This document shows positions 1 to 7,594 of a stretch of 64,000 bases of DNA, in pieces. The stretch comes from Hypericibacter terrae (GTDB lineage Bacteria > Pseudomonadota > Alphaproteobacteria > Dongiales > Dongiaceae). Location: positions 2,604,001 through 2,668,000 of the forward strand of contig NZ_CP042906.1 of the NCBI RefSeq assembly GCF_008728855.1, read 5' to 3'. The notes below the pieces were generated by a model, which was not told the DNA's origin, did not search any database, and saw only the letters and a list, made by a program, of their open reading frames with translations. A program made the translations under genes and the position numbers. Each line of letters begins with the position of its first letter. The stretch's first letter is position 1.

Positions 1-938
1 AATTGACCGTGACCGAGCTGACCCAGGTGCTGGGGCAGAGCCAGCCGCGCCTCAGCCGTCACCTCAAGCTCCTCGTCTCCGCCGGCCTGCTCAATCGGTT
101 CCAGGAAGGAAGCTGGGTGTTCTTCCGCCCGGCCGAGAAGGGGGCGGGCGGCGCGCTCGCGCACTTTCTCACCGAACGCATCCGTTCCGACGATCCGACC
201 ATCGCGCGTGACCTCGAACGCCTCGCGGTGGTGCGCGAACAGCGCGCCGAGACGGCCGCGGCCTATTTTCGCGGCCGTGCGAACGAATGGAACGAGATCC
301 GCGCCCTGCATATCCCGGAGAAGGATGTCGACGCCGCGATCCTCGATCTGCTGGGCGATATCGCCGGCAGCGATCTGGTCGATCTCGGCACCGGGACCGG
401 GCGCGTTTTGGAATTGCTGGCGCCGCGTGCGAAGAGCGGTGTCGGCGTCGATCTCAGCCGCGAGATGCTCGCGATCGCGCGCCACAGCCTCGATCGCCCG
501 GAGCTGCGCCATGTCCAGATCCGCCAGGGCGATCTCTATGCGTTGCCGCTGGAGAGCGGTTCCGCTGACATCGTCACGCTTCACCTGGTGCTGCATTATC
601 TGGACGACCCCGCCGCGGCCCTGCTCGAGGCGGCCCGGTTGCTGCGCCCCAAGGGCCGGCTGCTGATCGTCGATTTCGCGCCGCACAATCTCGAATTCCT
701 GCGCGACGAGCATGCGCATCGCCGTCTGGGCTTCACCCAGGACGAAATCGCCGGCTGGTGTCGCGATGCCGGCCTCAAGATCGAAGCCACGCGCTCGCTT
801 CAGCCCAAACCGGGCAAGAACGGCGAGCGGTTGACGGTCATGCTCTGGGTCGCGCGCCAGACCGTCGACATCGCGCCGAAGGCGCCACCCGCTTTCGGCA
901 AATTCCAATCCCGAACCAGGAAGGAACGGACCCGATGA
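1..938 (+). CDS. ArsR-type HTH regulator fused to SAM-dependent methyltransferase (5' truncated by window edge)
   Basis: The frame is already open at the window edge, so the N-terminus, probably a few dozen residues, is missing. The first visible part is a winged-helix segment (SQPRLSRHLKLL, then the wing around GSWVFFRPAE) typical of ArsR/SmtB regulators. A class I methyltransferase domain follows, with the SAM-binding glycine motif DLGTGTGR about 125 residues in, an acidic motif GVDLS, and a late LLIVDFAPH strand. No ArsR metal-binding cysteine motif is visible in the part present. Its stop overlaps the metF start (ATGA), so the two are probably co-translated. Inference: a regulator/methyltransferase linked to one-carbon or methionine metabolism. 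The methyl acceptor is unknown. Confidence 0.85.
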   Translation, partial: LTVTELTQVLGQSQPRLSRHLKLLVSAGLLNRFQEGSWVFFRPAEKGAGGALAHFLTERIRSDDPTIARDLERLAVVREQRAETAAAYFRGRANEWNEIRALHIPEKDVDAAILDLLGDIAGSDLVDLGTGTGRVLELLAPRAKSGVGVDLSREMLAIARHSLDRPELRHVQIRQGDLYALPLESGSADIVTLHLVLHYLDDPAAALLEAARLLRPKGRLLIVDFAPHNLEFLRDEHAHRRLGFTQDEIAGWCRDAGLKIEATRSLQPKPGKNGERLTVMLWVARQTVDIAPKAPPAFGKFQSRTRKERTR

Positions 939-1867
939 TTCGCAACCCCGCCCTCATTTCCGATCGCATCAGGGTCTCGTTCGAGTTCTTCCCGCCCAAG
1001 ACGCGCGAGCATGAGGGCGCCCTGTGGCACACCATCGAGCGGCTGACGGCGATGCAGCCCGATTTCGTGTCGGTGACCTACGGCGCCGGCGGTTCCACGC
1101 AGGACCGCACGCTCGCGACCCTGCGCCGCCTGGCGCAACGCACCGAGTTGCCAGCCGCAGGCCATTTGACCTGCGTCGGCAAGAGCAAGGCCGAGGTCGA
1201 TGCCGTCGCGCGCGATTACTGGGCCGCGGGGATCAGGCGCATCGTGGCGCTGCGGGGCGATGCGCCGGCCGCCCAGGGCCGCTATGCGCCGCATCCGGAA
1301 GGGTATCGCGATGCGGCCGACCTGGTGGCCGGCCTGACCCGGATCGGCGATTTCGACATCTCGGTCGCGGCCTATCCCGAGAGCCATCCCGACAGCCCGT
1401 CGCCCGAAGCCGATCTCGACAACCTCAAGCGCAAGCTCGATGCCGGCGCGCGGCGGGCCATCACCCAGTTCTTCTTCGAGCCCGAGACCTATCTGCGCTT
1501 CATGGATCGGGCACGGGCCGCGGGCATCACGGCGCCGATCATCCCCGGCATCCTGCCGGTCACCAACTTCAGGACAGTGCAGGAGTTCGCCAAGCGCTGC
1601 GGCGCCTCGATCCCGGCCTGGCTCGCCCGCACCTTCGAAGGTCTCGACGAAGATCCGGCGACGCGCGAACTAATCGCCGCGACCGTCGCGGTCGATCTAT
1701 GTCTCAAGCTGCAGACCCAGGGCGTGACCGATTTCCATATCTACACGCTCAATCGCGCCGAGCTGACGCTTGCGATCTGCCATATGCTGGGTTTGCGGTC
1801 GGGCTTGCAGCGCCGTCGTCATCGCAGCCATGGCGAGGGCATGGCCGAGCAGGCGACCACCGCTTAG
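935..1867 (+). CDS. metF: Methylenetetrahydrofolate reductase
   Basis: A 310-residue protein of normal MetF length. It reduces 5,10-methylene-THF to 5-methyl-THF with FAD, supplying the methyl group for methionine synthesis in the cytoplasm. Family signatures are visible: FEFFPPKT at residues 16-23, with Glu17 in the position of the catalytic glutamate; VTYGAGGST at the flavin site; ALRGDAP; and ITQFFFEPETYLRFMDRAR. I chose the ATG at 935 because it overlaps the upstream stop (ATGA) and MIRNPALISDRIRVSFEF matches the usual N-terminus; the longer upstream frame is non-homologous. The C-terminal half keeps the IIPGILPVTNF segment. It forms an operon with the ArsR/methyltransferase gene and converges on the lipoprotein gene 25 bp away. 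Confidence 0.96.
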   Translation: MIRNPALISDRIRVSFEFFPPKTREHEGALWHTIERLTAMQPDFVSVTYGAGGSTQDRTLATLRRLAQRTELPAAGHLTCVGKSKAEVDAVARDYWAAGIRRIVALRGDAPAAQGRYAPHPEGYRDAADLVAGLTRIGDFDISVAAYPESHPDSPSPEADLDNLKRKLDAGARRAITQFFFEPETYLRFMDRARAAGITAPIIPGILPVTNFRTVQEFAKRCGASIPAWLARTFEGLDEDPATRELIAATVAVDLCLKLQTQGVTDFHIYTLNRAELTLAICHMLGLRSGLQRRRHRSHGEGMAEQATTA

Positions 1868-1892
1868 GTTTCGCCCAGCCAGCCCACCACGC

Positions 1893-2489
1893 TCATGGGA
1901 CCGGCGGCTCGACGCCGTGATCGGGGTTGTCTTCGGGATTGTTCGGATTGAACAAGGTCATTCCGATCTCGCGGAGGAACGCCTGGAACTTCGGATCGTT
2001 CGGATCCTTCACGCCGCTGATGCCTCCCTCCAATGCCGACACCGGCCGGCCGCCGCTGCAGAAGGCGGCGAGGATCTCGATCCGGCCTTCGGGCGTGGGG
2101 CCGCCGCCGCCCGCGAGCCCCCACTGGCAGAGCTGAGCCTGCCCGATGACGGGTCCGTTGAAAACCAGCACCACGCGTTCGTCGGGGTAGGGGGGATTGT
2201 CGGGCCCCGGCACGAAGGTCGTGGGCCGTCCGAAGTTCGAGCCCTTCAGATCGTCGCGCACGATCTGGTCGAAGTCGGCCTTCGGCAGGGCAGAGGGATT
2301 GCCACGAATGACGGTCGGCATTTGCGATCCCTCGGCATGCGTCACATAGAGCTTGGTGCCCGACAGGTATTTCTGCTGGTTGTAGATCACGCCGTTCTCC
2401 GCACATCCAGCCAGCCCCGCCAGCGCCAGGCCGACGGCCAGAAGACCAGGCAATGGCAAGCGGACTTTTCGGGGGCGGGCGGAGGCCAT
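1893..2489 (-). CDS. Predicted lipoprotein of unknown function
   Basis: I do not recognise a family. The ATG at 2489 gives 198 residues starting with a basic n-region, a hydrophobic stretch and a lipobox LAGC with Cys at residue 29, so the mature protein should be lipid-anchored in the envelope. Upstream in-frame ATGs would put about 30-40 non-signal-like residues before this signal peptide, which is why the shorter start was chosen. The mature part contains RPTTFVPGPDNPPYPDERVVLVFNGP and two cysteines (QLCQWG, AAFCSGG) that could pair in the periplasm. The C-terminus is proline- and asparagine-rich. It converges with metF, and its position downstream of the glycosyltransferase gene suggests no particular pathway. 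Confidence 0.7.
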   Translation of the reverse strand: MASARPRKVRLPLPGLLAVGLALAGLAGCAENGVIYNQQKYLSGTKLYVTHAEGSQMPTVIRGNPSALPKADFDQIVRDDLKGSNFGRPTTFVPGPDNPPYPDERVVLVFNGPVIGQAQLCQWGLAGGGGPTPEGRIEILAAFCSGGRPVSALEGGISGVKDPNDPKFQAFLREIGMTLFNPNNPEDNPDHGVEPPVP

Positions 2490-2636
2490 GATGGAATCCC
2501 GGTTGGAGGGCGCCATTGGCATCGAGGCGCCGTGCGATACCTTGAGGATATGGGCGGAAATGCGCCCTGGAGCAAGCGGGCGCCGCGGCGGCGAAACGAA
2601 TTTCATCTTTCCGGGACCCGGCCGGTCGGCTGCCTT

Positions 2637-3617
2637 TCAGGACGACAGGGCCGTCCGCCGGCGCTCTCTCAGCCATTGGAAAACCCGTTGGGGCAGCAGC
2701 TTCCCGGCCCAATGCTTCAGGAAGCGCTCATGCTTGCACAGGGCGGCCTTGTCGAGCGGCCAGGTCTGCGCGGCCAGGGCCGCCGTGCCCCAGGCCAGGC
2801 GCTCGTTGATCACCGGGATCGCGGCGCGGATACGCCCGACGCAAGCCTCCGGCGCTGCGGTCAGCGTCTCGAAGAAGACGCGCTGCTCCGGTGTCCCAAG
2901 TGGAATCTCGAGCTTGCATGCCGGCGGCCACCAGCTGGCGCTCCGTGCGATTTCCGCCAGACGCATGACCGGAGGATTGTCCCGCTCGCGCCAGCGGGCA
3001 CGGAAATGCAAGGTCGTGGCATCGGGGCAATAAGCGGGTCGCCCCGAGGCGCTGGTCTCGATGATGCGGCGCCAGCAGCTCCAGTCGGCCATCTGCGGTA
3101 CGTCTTCGGGCCAATAGCCGACGCGCTCGAGAGCGTCGCGCTTATGCATGACGTAGGAGGAGGGGATGTAGTTCTCCGTGGTCATGAAATGGGCGAGCTC
3201 GTCCGCGTTCCGGAGATTCAGCGAGAGCGGCAGGATGAAACCGTCCGGACTGCACCAGACGGGTCGGCTATAGACCCAGTCGCCGCCGCTCGCCTCGAGG
3301 GTGGCGACGAGCTTGGCAACATGGTCGGGGAACATGATGTCGTCGTCCTGGGCATAGGCGACATATCGGCTCTGGGTTTGGCGCAGGACGATGTTTCGAT
3401 TGGCGTAGCCGCTCAGCGGCGCCTTCGGCATGTCGAACCAGCGCAGGCGCGGATCCGAGAAGCGCGCGACGACGGCGCGCGTGTCGTCGGCACAGCCGTC
3501 GCCGACGACCAGCAACTCGAAATCCGCCTCGGTCTGCGCGAGGACCGACTGAATCGAGTAGCCCAGAACATCGGGGCGGTTATGCGTCGGCAGCAGGATC
3601 GAGACGCGGGGCGCCAT
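2637..3617 (-). CDS. Glycosyltransferase family 2 protein
   Basis: A 326-residue GT-A fold glycosyltransferase. The N-terminus has the nucleotide-sugar-binding signature VSILLPTHNRPDVL (residues 5-18), then SVLAQTEADFELLVVGDG, and an acidic metal-binding motif DDD at residues 91-93 within YVAYAQDDDIMFPD. No transmembrane segment is apparent, so it is cytosolic or membrane-peripheral. It would transfer a sugar from an NDP-sugar to a surface polysaccharide, lipid or protein; donor and acceptor cannot be read from sequence. It lies 30 bp downstream of an RmlC-like epimerase gene on the same strand, suggesting a shared role in surface carbohydrate modification. The family call is firm; the substrate is unknown. 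Confidence 0.88.
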   Translation of the reverse strand: MAPRVSILLPTHNRPDVLGYSIQSVLAQTEADFELLVVGDGCADDTRAVVARFSDPRLRWFDMPKAPLSGYANRNIVLRQTQSRYVAYAQDDDIMFPDHVAKLVATLEASGGDWVYSRPVWCSPDGFILPLSLNLRNADELAHFMTTENYIPSSYVMHKRDALERVGYWPEDVPQMADWSCWRRIIETSASGRPAYCPDATTLHFRARWRERDNPPVMRLAEIARSASWWPPACKLEIPLGTPEQRVFFETLTAAPEACVGRIRAAIPVINERLAWGTAALAAQTWPLDKAALCKHERFLKHWAGKLLPQRVFQWLRERRRTALSS

Positions 3618-3647
3618 GGGGGATCGCCGGATCGAGGCCGCGGGAGA

Positions 3648-4211
3648 TCAGAAACGATAGGGAACGATGCGGCTCGCCGCTTCCGAATCCCAGGAGAGAT
3701 CCAGCGCGTCGGGCCCTTCATAGTCGTACTGCGAGGTTGGCATATTGATGATGACCGCCTCCTCGGTGCCGATGTTCTTCCAACCGTGATAGAGGTTGGG
3801 CGGGATGACCAGCAGGCCGGGATTCTTCTCGCTGACCGTGAACTCGTTCACGCGGCCGCAGGTCGGGGAGTCGAGGCGGCCGTCGAAGACCGCGATCTTG
3901 ACCAGGCCGGACACGACGAAGAGCCGGTCTGTGCTGCGCTGATGCAGGCCCCAGGCCCGGATGCGGCCCGGCATCGTGGTGGTGATATGAACCTGGACGA
4001 TCGGTCCGCCGATGATGTCCCAACTGGCGCGCGCGACTTCGGTCACGTGGCCATCTTCATGCGGCACGGGCCGGGTTGGCCGGAACTCGATGCCGTGGAT
4101 GGGATCGAGGCGGAGCGCGCCCCGTTCGTTGACGGCCGAATGCTTGGCGACGAGCTCGTTGCCGCCGATCAGCCCACGCAGCGCGACGTCAGTTGAATCC
4201 TGGACTGCCAT
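3648..4211 (-). CDS. RmlC-like cupin, dTDP-4-dehydrorhamnose 3,5-epimerase family
   Basis: A 187-residue single-domain cupin. Features shared with RmlC/RfbC are an early loop ending in RAWGLHQRSTDRL with the likely catalytic His, a barrel segment LLVIPPNLYHGWKNIG, and the C-terminal pattern YDYEGPDALDLSWDSE resembling the substrate-closing segment of the epimerases. The ATG at 4211 was chosen because a GGGGGA ribosome-binding site lies just upstream and the preceding in-frame residues are not family-like. It precedes and probably is co-transcribed with the glycosyltransferase gene. No rmlA, rmlB or rmlD homologue is visible nearby, so it may act on another NDP-4-keto-sugar or have diverged from epimerase activity. 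Confidence 0.75.
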   Translation of the reverse strand: MAVQDSTDVALRGLIGGNELVAKHSAVNERGALRLDPIHGIEFRPTRPVPHEDGHVTEVARASWDIIGGPIVQVHITTTMPGRIRAWGLHQRSTDRLFVVSGLVKIAVFDGRLDSPTCGRVNEFTVSEKNPGLLVIPPNLYHGWKNIGTEEAVIINMPTSQYDYEGPDALDLSWDSEAASRIVPYRF

Positions 4212-4371
4212 GCCGAATTCCCCCCGATAAATGGCGGGCGCATCAGCCAAACCGCGCTCTTGAGGGACCGTATTGCAGATTTGCCCACACGGCAATCGTC
4301 TCGCGCTCACGCTAGCGGCGCACCGGCGGAAACTGAAGAGGATTTGAAGCGGTGGATGGGCCGCCCTAAGC

Positions 4372-4779
4372 TTAGGGCCCGATCAGCGCGCAGGTCTCGC
4401 CCTGGCCGGCAAAGGTCAGCAGCCGGATGGCGCCATCGAGATCGATCTCGAGATACATATCGCGCGCCCCGGTCTCGAAATACGCCGCGAACAAGGCGGC
4501 CGTTCCGGTGCTGGCCACCGGCAGACTCAACCGCTGCAGGGAGCCGAAACGCTGGCGGCAATCCGAGAGCCGCTCGGCCAGGGCCTCGGTCGAAACCTTG
4601 GCCGCCAGCGCTTCGCTCACGCGGGTATAGAGCCCGATCCCATCCTCCGCATTGTAGAGCTCGAGGATCGCGAGCGAGACATCGCGCAGCGTGGCGCGCG
4701 TGACCTCGGCATTCGCGTGGCCGCCCGCGAGAGTCCAACCCGCGAGGACGGCACAGAGAATGAGCAATCGCTGGTTCAT
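4372..4779 (-). CDS. Small exported protein of unknown function
   Basis: A 135-residue protein with a clear Sec signal peptide: MNQRLLILCAVLAGWTL followed by a probable signal-peptidase site at HANA-EV (after about residue 24). The mature part is about 110 residues, helical in appearance, with two cysteines (SDCRQRF and ETCALIGP at the C-terminus) that could form a periplasmic disulfide. I do not recognise the family. There is no obvious Shine-Dalgarno sequence before the ATG. It lies between parE and the epimerase gene on the same strand, with 138 bp to parE, so it may be the tail of a parE transcript or have its own promoter. Confidence 0.65.
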   Translation of the reverse strand: MNQRLLILCAVLAGWTLAGGHANAEVTRATLRDVSLAILELYNAEDGIGLYTRVSEALAAKVSTEALAERLSDCRQRFGSLQRLSLPVASTGTAALFAAYFETGARDMYLEIDLDGAIRLLTFAGQGETCALIGP

Positions 4780-4917
4780 GGCCGCGGGGAATGAGGGGAG
4801 GGCAGTCCGGCGCCGATCATGGCACAGGATCGGATTTCTGAGAAAGCGCTCGATCCAGAGACGTATCGTCGAACCGGCGAGGCGCTTCTCCGGCCGGTAC
4901 GTGCCGAGACGAAGGCG

Positions 4918-6906
4918 TTACACGTCCAGTTCTTGCACCTTCGACGCGTTCTCCTGGATGAACTGGAAACGCAGCTCGGGTTTGCGGCCCATCAGCCGCT
5001 CCACCAGATCGGCGGTGTTGCGCGCACCCTCGCGATCCTCGCCGAACTTGTCGGGCACGGACACGCGCAGCAGCGTGCGTTTGGCCGGGTCCATTGTGGT
5101 TTCCTTGAGCTGCTGCGCCGGCATCTCGCCCAGCCCCTTGAAGCGGCTGATCTCGACCTTGCCGCGGCCCTTGAAGGCCGTTTCCATCAGCTCGTCCTTG
5201 TGCCGGTCGTCGCGGGCATAGACGGAGGTGCCGCCCTGGGTCAGCCGGTAGAGCGGGGGCTGCGCGAGATAGAGATGCCCCTTTTCGATGAGGCCCGGCA
5301 TCTCGCGATAGAAGAAGGTCATCAGCAGCGATGCGATATGGGCGCCGTCCACGTCGGCGTCGGTCATGATGATGATGCGCTCGTAGCGCAGCTTGGCGGC
5401 ATCGAACTTGTCCCGGCTGCCGCAGCCCAGCGCCTGAATCAGGTCGATCAGCTCCTGGTTCTGCGACAGCTTGTCGGCCGAGGCGCTGGCGACGTTGAGG
5501 ATCTTGCCGCGCAAGGGCAGCACGGCCTGGGTCTCGCGGCTGCGGGCCTGCTTGGCCGAGCCGCCGGCGGAATCGCCCTCGACCAGGAACAGCTCGGTGC
5601 CTTCTGCGGAATCGCGGCTGCAATCGGTGAGCTTGCCGGGCAGGCGAAGCTTGCGGGTCGCGGTCTTGCGGCTGAGCTCCTTGTCCTGGCGCTTGCGCAA
5701 GCGTTCCTCGGCGCGCTCGACCATATAGTCCAGGAGATCGCGCGCACGGTTCGGATCGTCCGACAGCCAGTGATCGAAATGATCCTTGAGCGAGGCGTCG
5801 ACCAGCTTCTGCGCCTCCACGGACGCCAGCTTCTCCTTGGTCTGCCCCTGGAACTGCGGCTCGCGGATGAAGATCGAGAGCAGCGACACGGCATTGCCGC
5901 AGAGATCCTCGGCGGTGATCTGCGCGGCCTTGCGGTTGCCGACCAGCTCGCCATAGGCCTTGAGCGACCGCGTCAGGCCGGAACGCATCCCGGCCTCGTG
6001 GGTGCCGCCTTCGGGCGTCGGCACGGTGTTGCAGTACGCGCTGAAATAGGGATCCTGGTCGACCGGCCAGGCCAGCGCCCATTCGACCCGGCCCTGCTCG
6101 TCCGGAAATTCGGCGCGGCCGGTGAAGGGCGTCGCCGTCACCGTCTGGCGGCCTTCGAGCGTCGAGGCGAGGAAGTCGCCCAGGCCGCCGGGGAAATGGA
6201 ACGTCTCCTCGGCCGGCGTCTTGTCGTCGCCCTTGAGCAGGCTCGGATCGCAGCGCCAGCGGATCTCGACGCCGCGGAAGAGATAGGCCTTGGAGCGCGC
6301 CATCCGGTAGAGCCGTTCGGGACGGAAATGGACGCTGTTGCCGAAGATCTTCGGGTCGGGATGGAAGGTGACGGCCGTGCCGCGCCGGTTCGCCGTGTCG
6401 CCGGTCTTCTTCAGCTTCGTGACAGGCACGCCGCGCTCATAGCTCTGCAGATAGACCTGCTTGTCGCGCGCGACCTCGACGCTGAGCTTGTCGGAGAGCG
6501 CGTTGACGACCGAGAGGCCGACGCCGTGCAGGCCGCCGGAGGTGGTGTAGACCTTGCCGCCGAACTTGCCGCCCGAATGGAGGGTGGTGAGGATCACCTC
6601 GAGCGCCGACTTGCTCTTGAACTTGGGATGCGGATCGACCGGGATGCCGCGGCCGTTGTCGGTGATGGTGACCGTGTCGCCGGCGGCGAGTTCGACCTCG
6701 ATGCGGTTGGCGTAGCCCGCCACCGCCTCGTCCATCGAGTTGTCCAGCACCTCGGCCACGAGGTGATGCAGCGCCCGCTCGTCGGTGCCGCCGATATACA
6801 TGCCGGGGCGCCGGCGCACGGGGTCGAGGCCCTCGAGGACCTCGATGTCCTTGGCGGTGTATTCGGCCGCCTTGCCGCGCGGCCCGTTCGAAAAGAGATC
6901 GTTCAT
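4918..6906 (-). CDS. parE: DNA topoisomerase IV subunit B
   Basis: A 662-residue type IIA topoisomerase ATPase subunit. With ParC it decatenates daughter chromosomes. Domains in order: a GHKL ATPase with N-box DNSMDEAVAG, DNGRGIPVD and the ATP-lid GGLHGVGLSVVNALS; a transducer domain; a TOPRIM domain with ELFLVEGDSAGGSAKQ (metal-binding Glu) and DADVDGAHI; and the C-terminal tail ending near FIQENASKVQELDV. The length (about 660 rather than 800 or more) and the MNDLF N-terminus favour ParE over GyrB. parC is not in the window, which is normal. It is divergent from the thioesterase gene, with promoters probably in the 141-bp gap between them. Confidence 0.95.
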   Translation of the reverse strand: MNDLFSNGPRGKAAEYTAKDIEVLEGLDPVRRRPGMYIGGTDERALHHLVAEVLDNSMDEAVAGYANRIEVELAAGDTVTITDNGRGIPVDPHPKFKSKSALEVILTTLHSGGKFGGKVYTTSGGLHGVGLSVVNALSDKLSVEVARDKQVYLQSYERGVPVTKLKKTGDTANRRGTAVTFHPDPKIFGNSVHFRPERLYRMARSKAYLFRGVEIRWRCDPSLLKGDDKTPAEETFHFPGGLGDFLASTLEGRQTVTATPFTGRAEFPDEQGRVEWALAWPVDQDPYFSAYCNTVPTPEGGTHEAGMRSGLTRSLKAYGELVGNRKAAQITAEDLCGNAVSLLSIFIREPQFQGQTKEKLASVEAQKLVDASLKDHFDHWLSDDPNRARDLLDYMVERAEERLRKRQDKELSRKTATRKLRLPGKLTDCSRDSAEGTELFLVEGDSAGGSAKQARSRETQAVLPLRGKILNVASASADKLSQNQELIDLIQALGCGSRDKFDAAKLRYERIIIMTDADVDGAHIASLLMTFFYREMPGLIEKGHLYLAQPPLYRLTQGGTSVYARDDRHKDELMETAFKGRGKVEISRFKGLGEMPAQQLKETTMDPAKRTLLRVSVPDKFGEDREGARNTADLVERLMGRKPELRFQFIQENASKVQELDV

Positions 6907-7047
6907 GGCGGCGGATTATAGGAAGGACCACCGGCGGCACAAGCAACATGCTGGGGCCGGTACCGGTATCTCCCACAAGATGCTGGGGAAATTGGCAAGA
7001 CTCTCCCTCGACAGCCGGGACCCCGAAAGGCCAGACTGGCCGCCGTC

Positions 7048-7473
7048 ATGACCGAGACTCGCAATCCCGATTCTTCCGCCATCGCCCGCCTGCATGAAGG
7101 CCTTCCGGACCTCGATCCCGCCATCCGGACGCTCGCCATGCCGGCCGACGCCAACGCCAACGGCGACATCTTCGGCGGGTGGCTGATGGCCCAGATGGAC
7201 ATCGCCGGCGCCGTCGCGGCGATCCGTCGCGCCCAGGGCAGGGTCGCGACCGTGGCCGTGGACGCGATGGCGTTTCACCGGCCGGTGATGATCGGCGATC
7301 TCCTGAGCTGCTATGCGACGGTTGTGAAGGTCGGGCGCTCTTCCATGGCCGTGGACATCGAAAGCTGGGTCCAGCGCCGGCATACCGGCAAGGCGGAGAA
7401 GGTGACCCAGGGGCGCTTCACCTATGTGGCGATCGACGAGACCGGCCGGCCGCGGCCGGTGCCGAAGGAATAG
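7048..7473 (+). CDS. Acyl-CoA thioesterase, YciA-type hotdog protein
   Basis: A 141-residue single hotdog-fold protein. The segment NANGDIFGGWLMAQMDIAGAVAA (around residues 32-54) is the YciA/BACH-type active-site helix with its conserved Asp. ATVAVDAMAFHRPVMIGDLL is the second strand block that lines the acyl-CoA pocket. Such enzymes hydrolyse acyl-CoA to free CoA and fatty acid in the cytoplasm, often as hexamers. It is monocistronic, with parE divergent upstream and the histidine kinase 121 bp downstream on the same strand. The family is secure; the acyl-chain preference cannot be predicted. Confidence 0.88.
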   Translation: MTETRNPDSSAIARLHEGLPDLDPAIRTLAMPADANANGDIFGGWLMAQMDIAGAVAAIRRAQGRVATVAVDAMAFHRPVMIGDLLSCYATVVKVGRSSMAVDIESWVQRRHTGKAEKVTQGRFTYVAIDETGRPRPVPKE

Positions 7474-7594
7474 GACCGTTTCCGCCATAGTTGGTTAAGG
7501 GATCGTCAAGGCCTCGGTTGCAAGCTGTTCTCGGTTCATCGGCGCGGATCGGGCTCTTTCCGGAGCCGAGCCGAAGATCGGGAGCGTCGCCGCC

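Noticed and set aside
1770-4196. 808-codon plus-strand frame covering the metF end and three leftward genes
   Set aside because: It crosses several well-supported genes on the other strand and shows no family resemblance.
4819-6921. 700-codon open frame antisense to parE
   Set aside because: Shadow of parE; composition is low-complexity and no motif is present.
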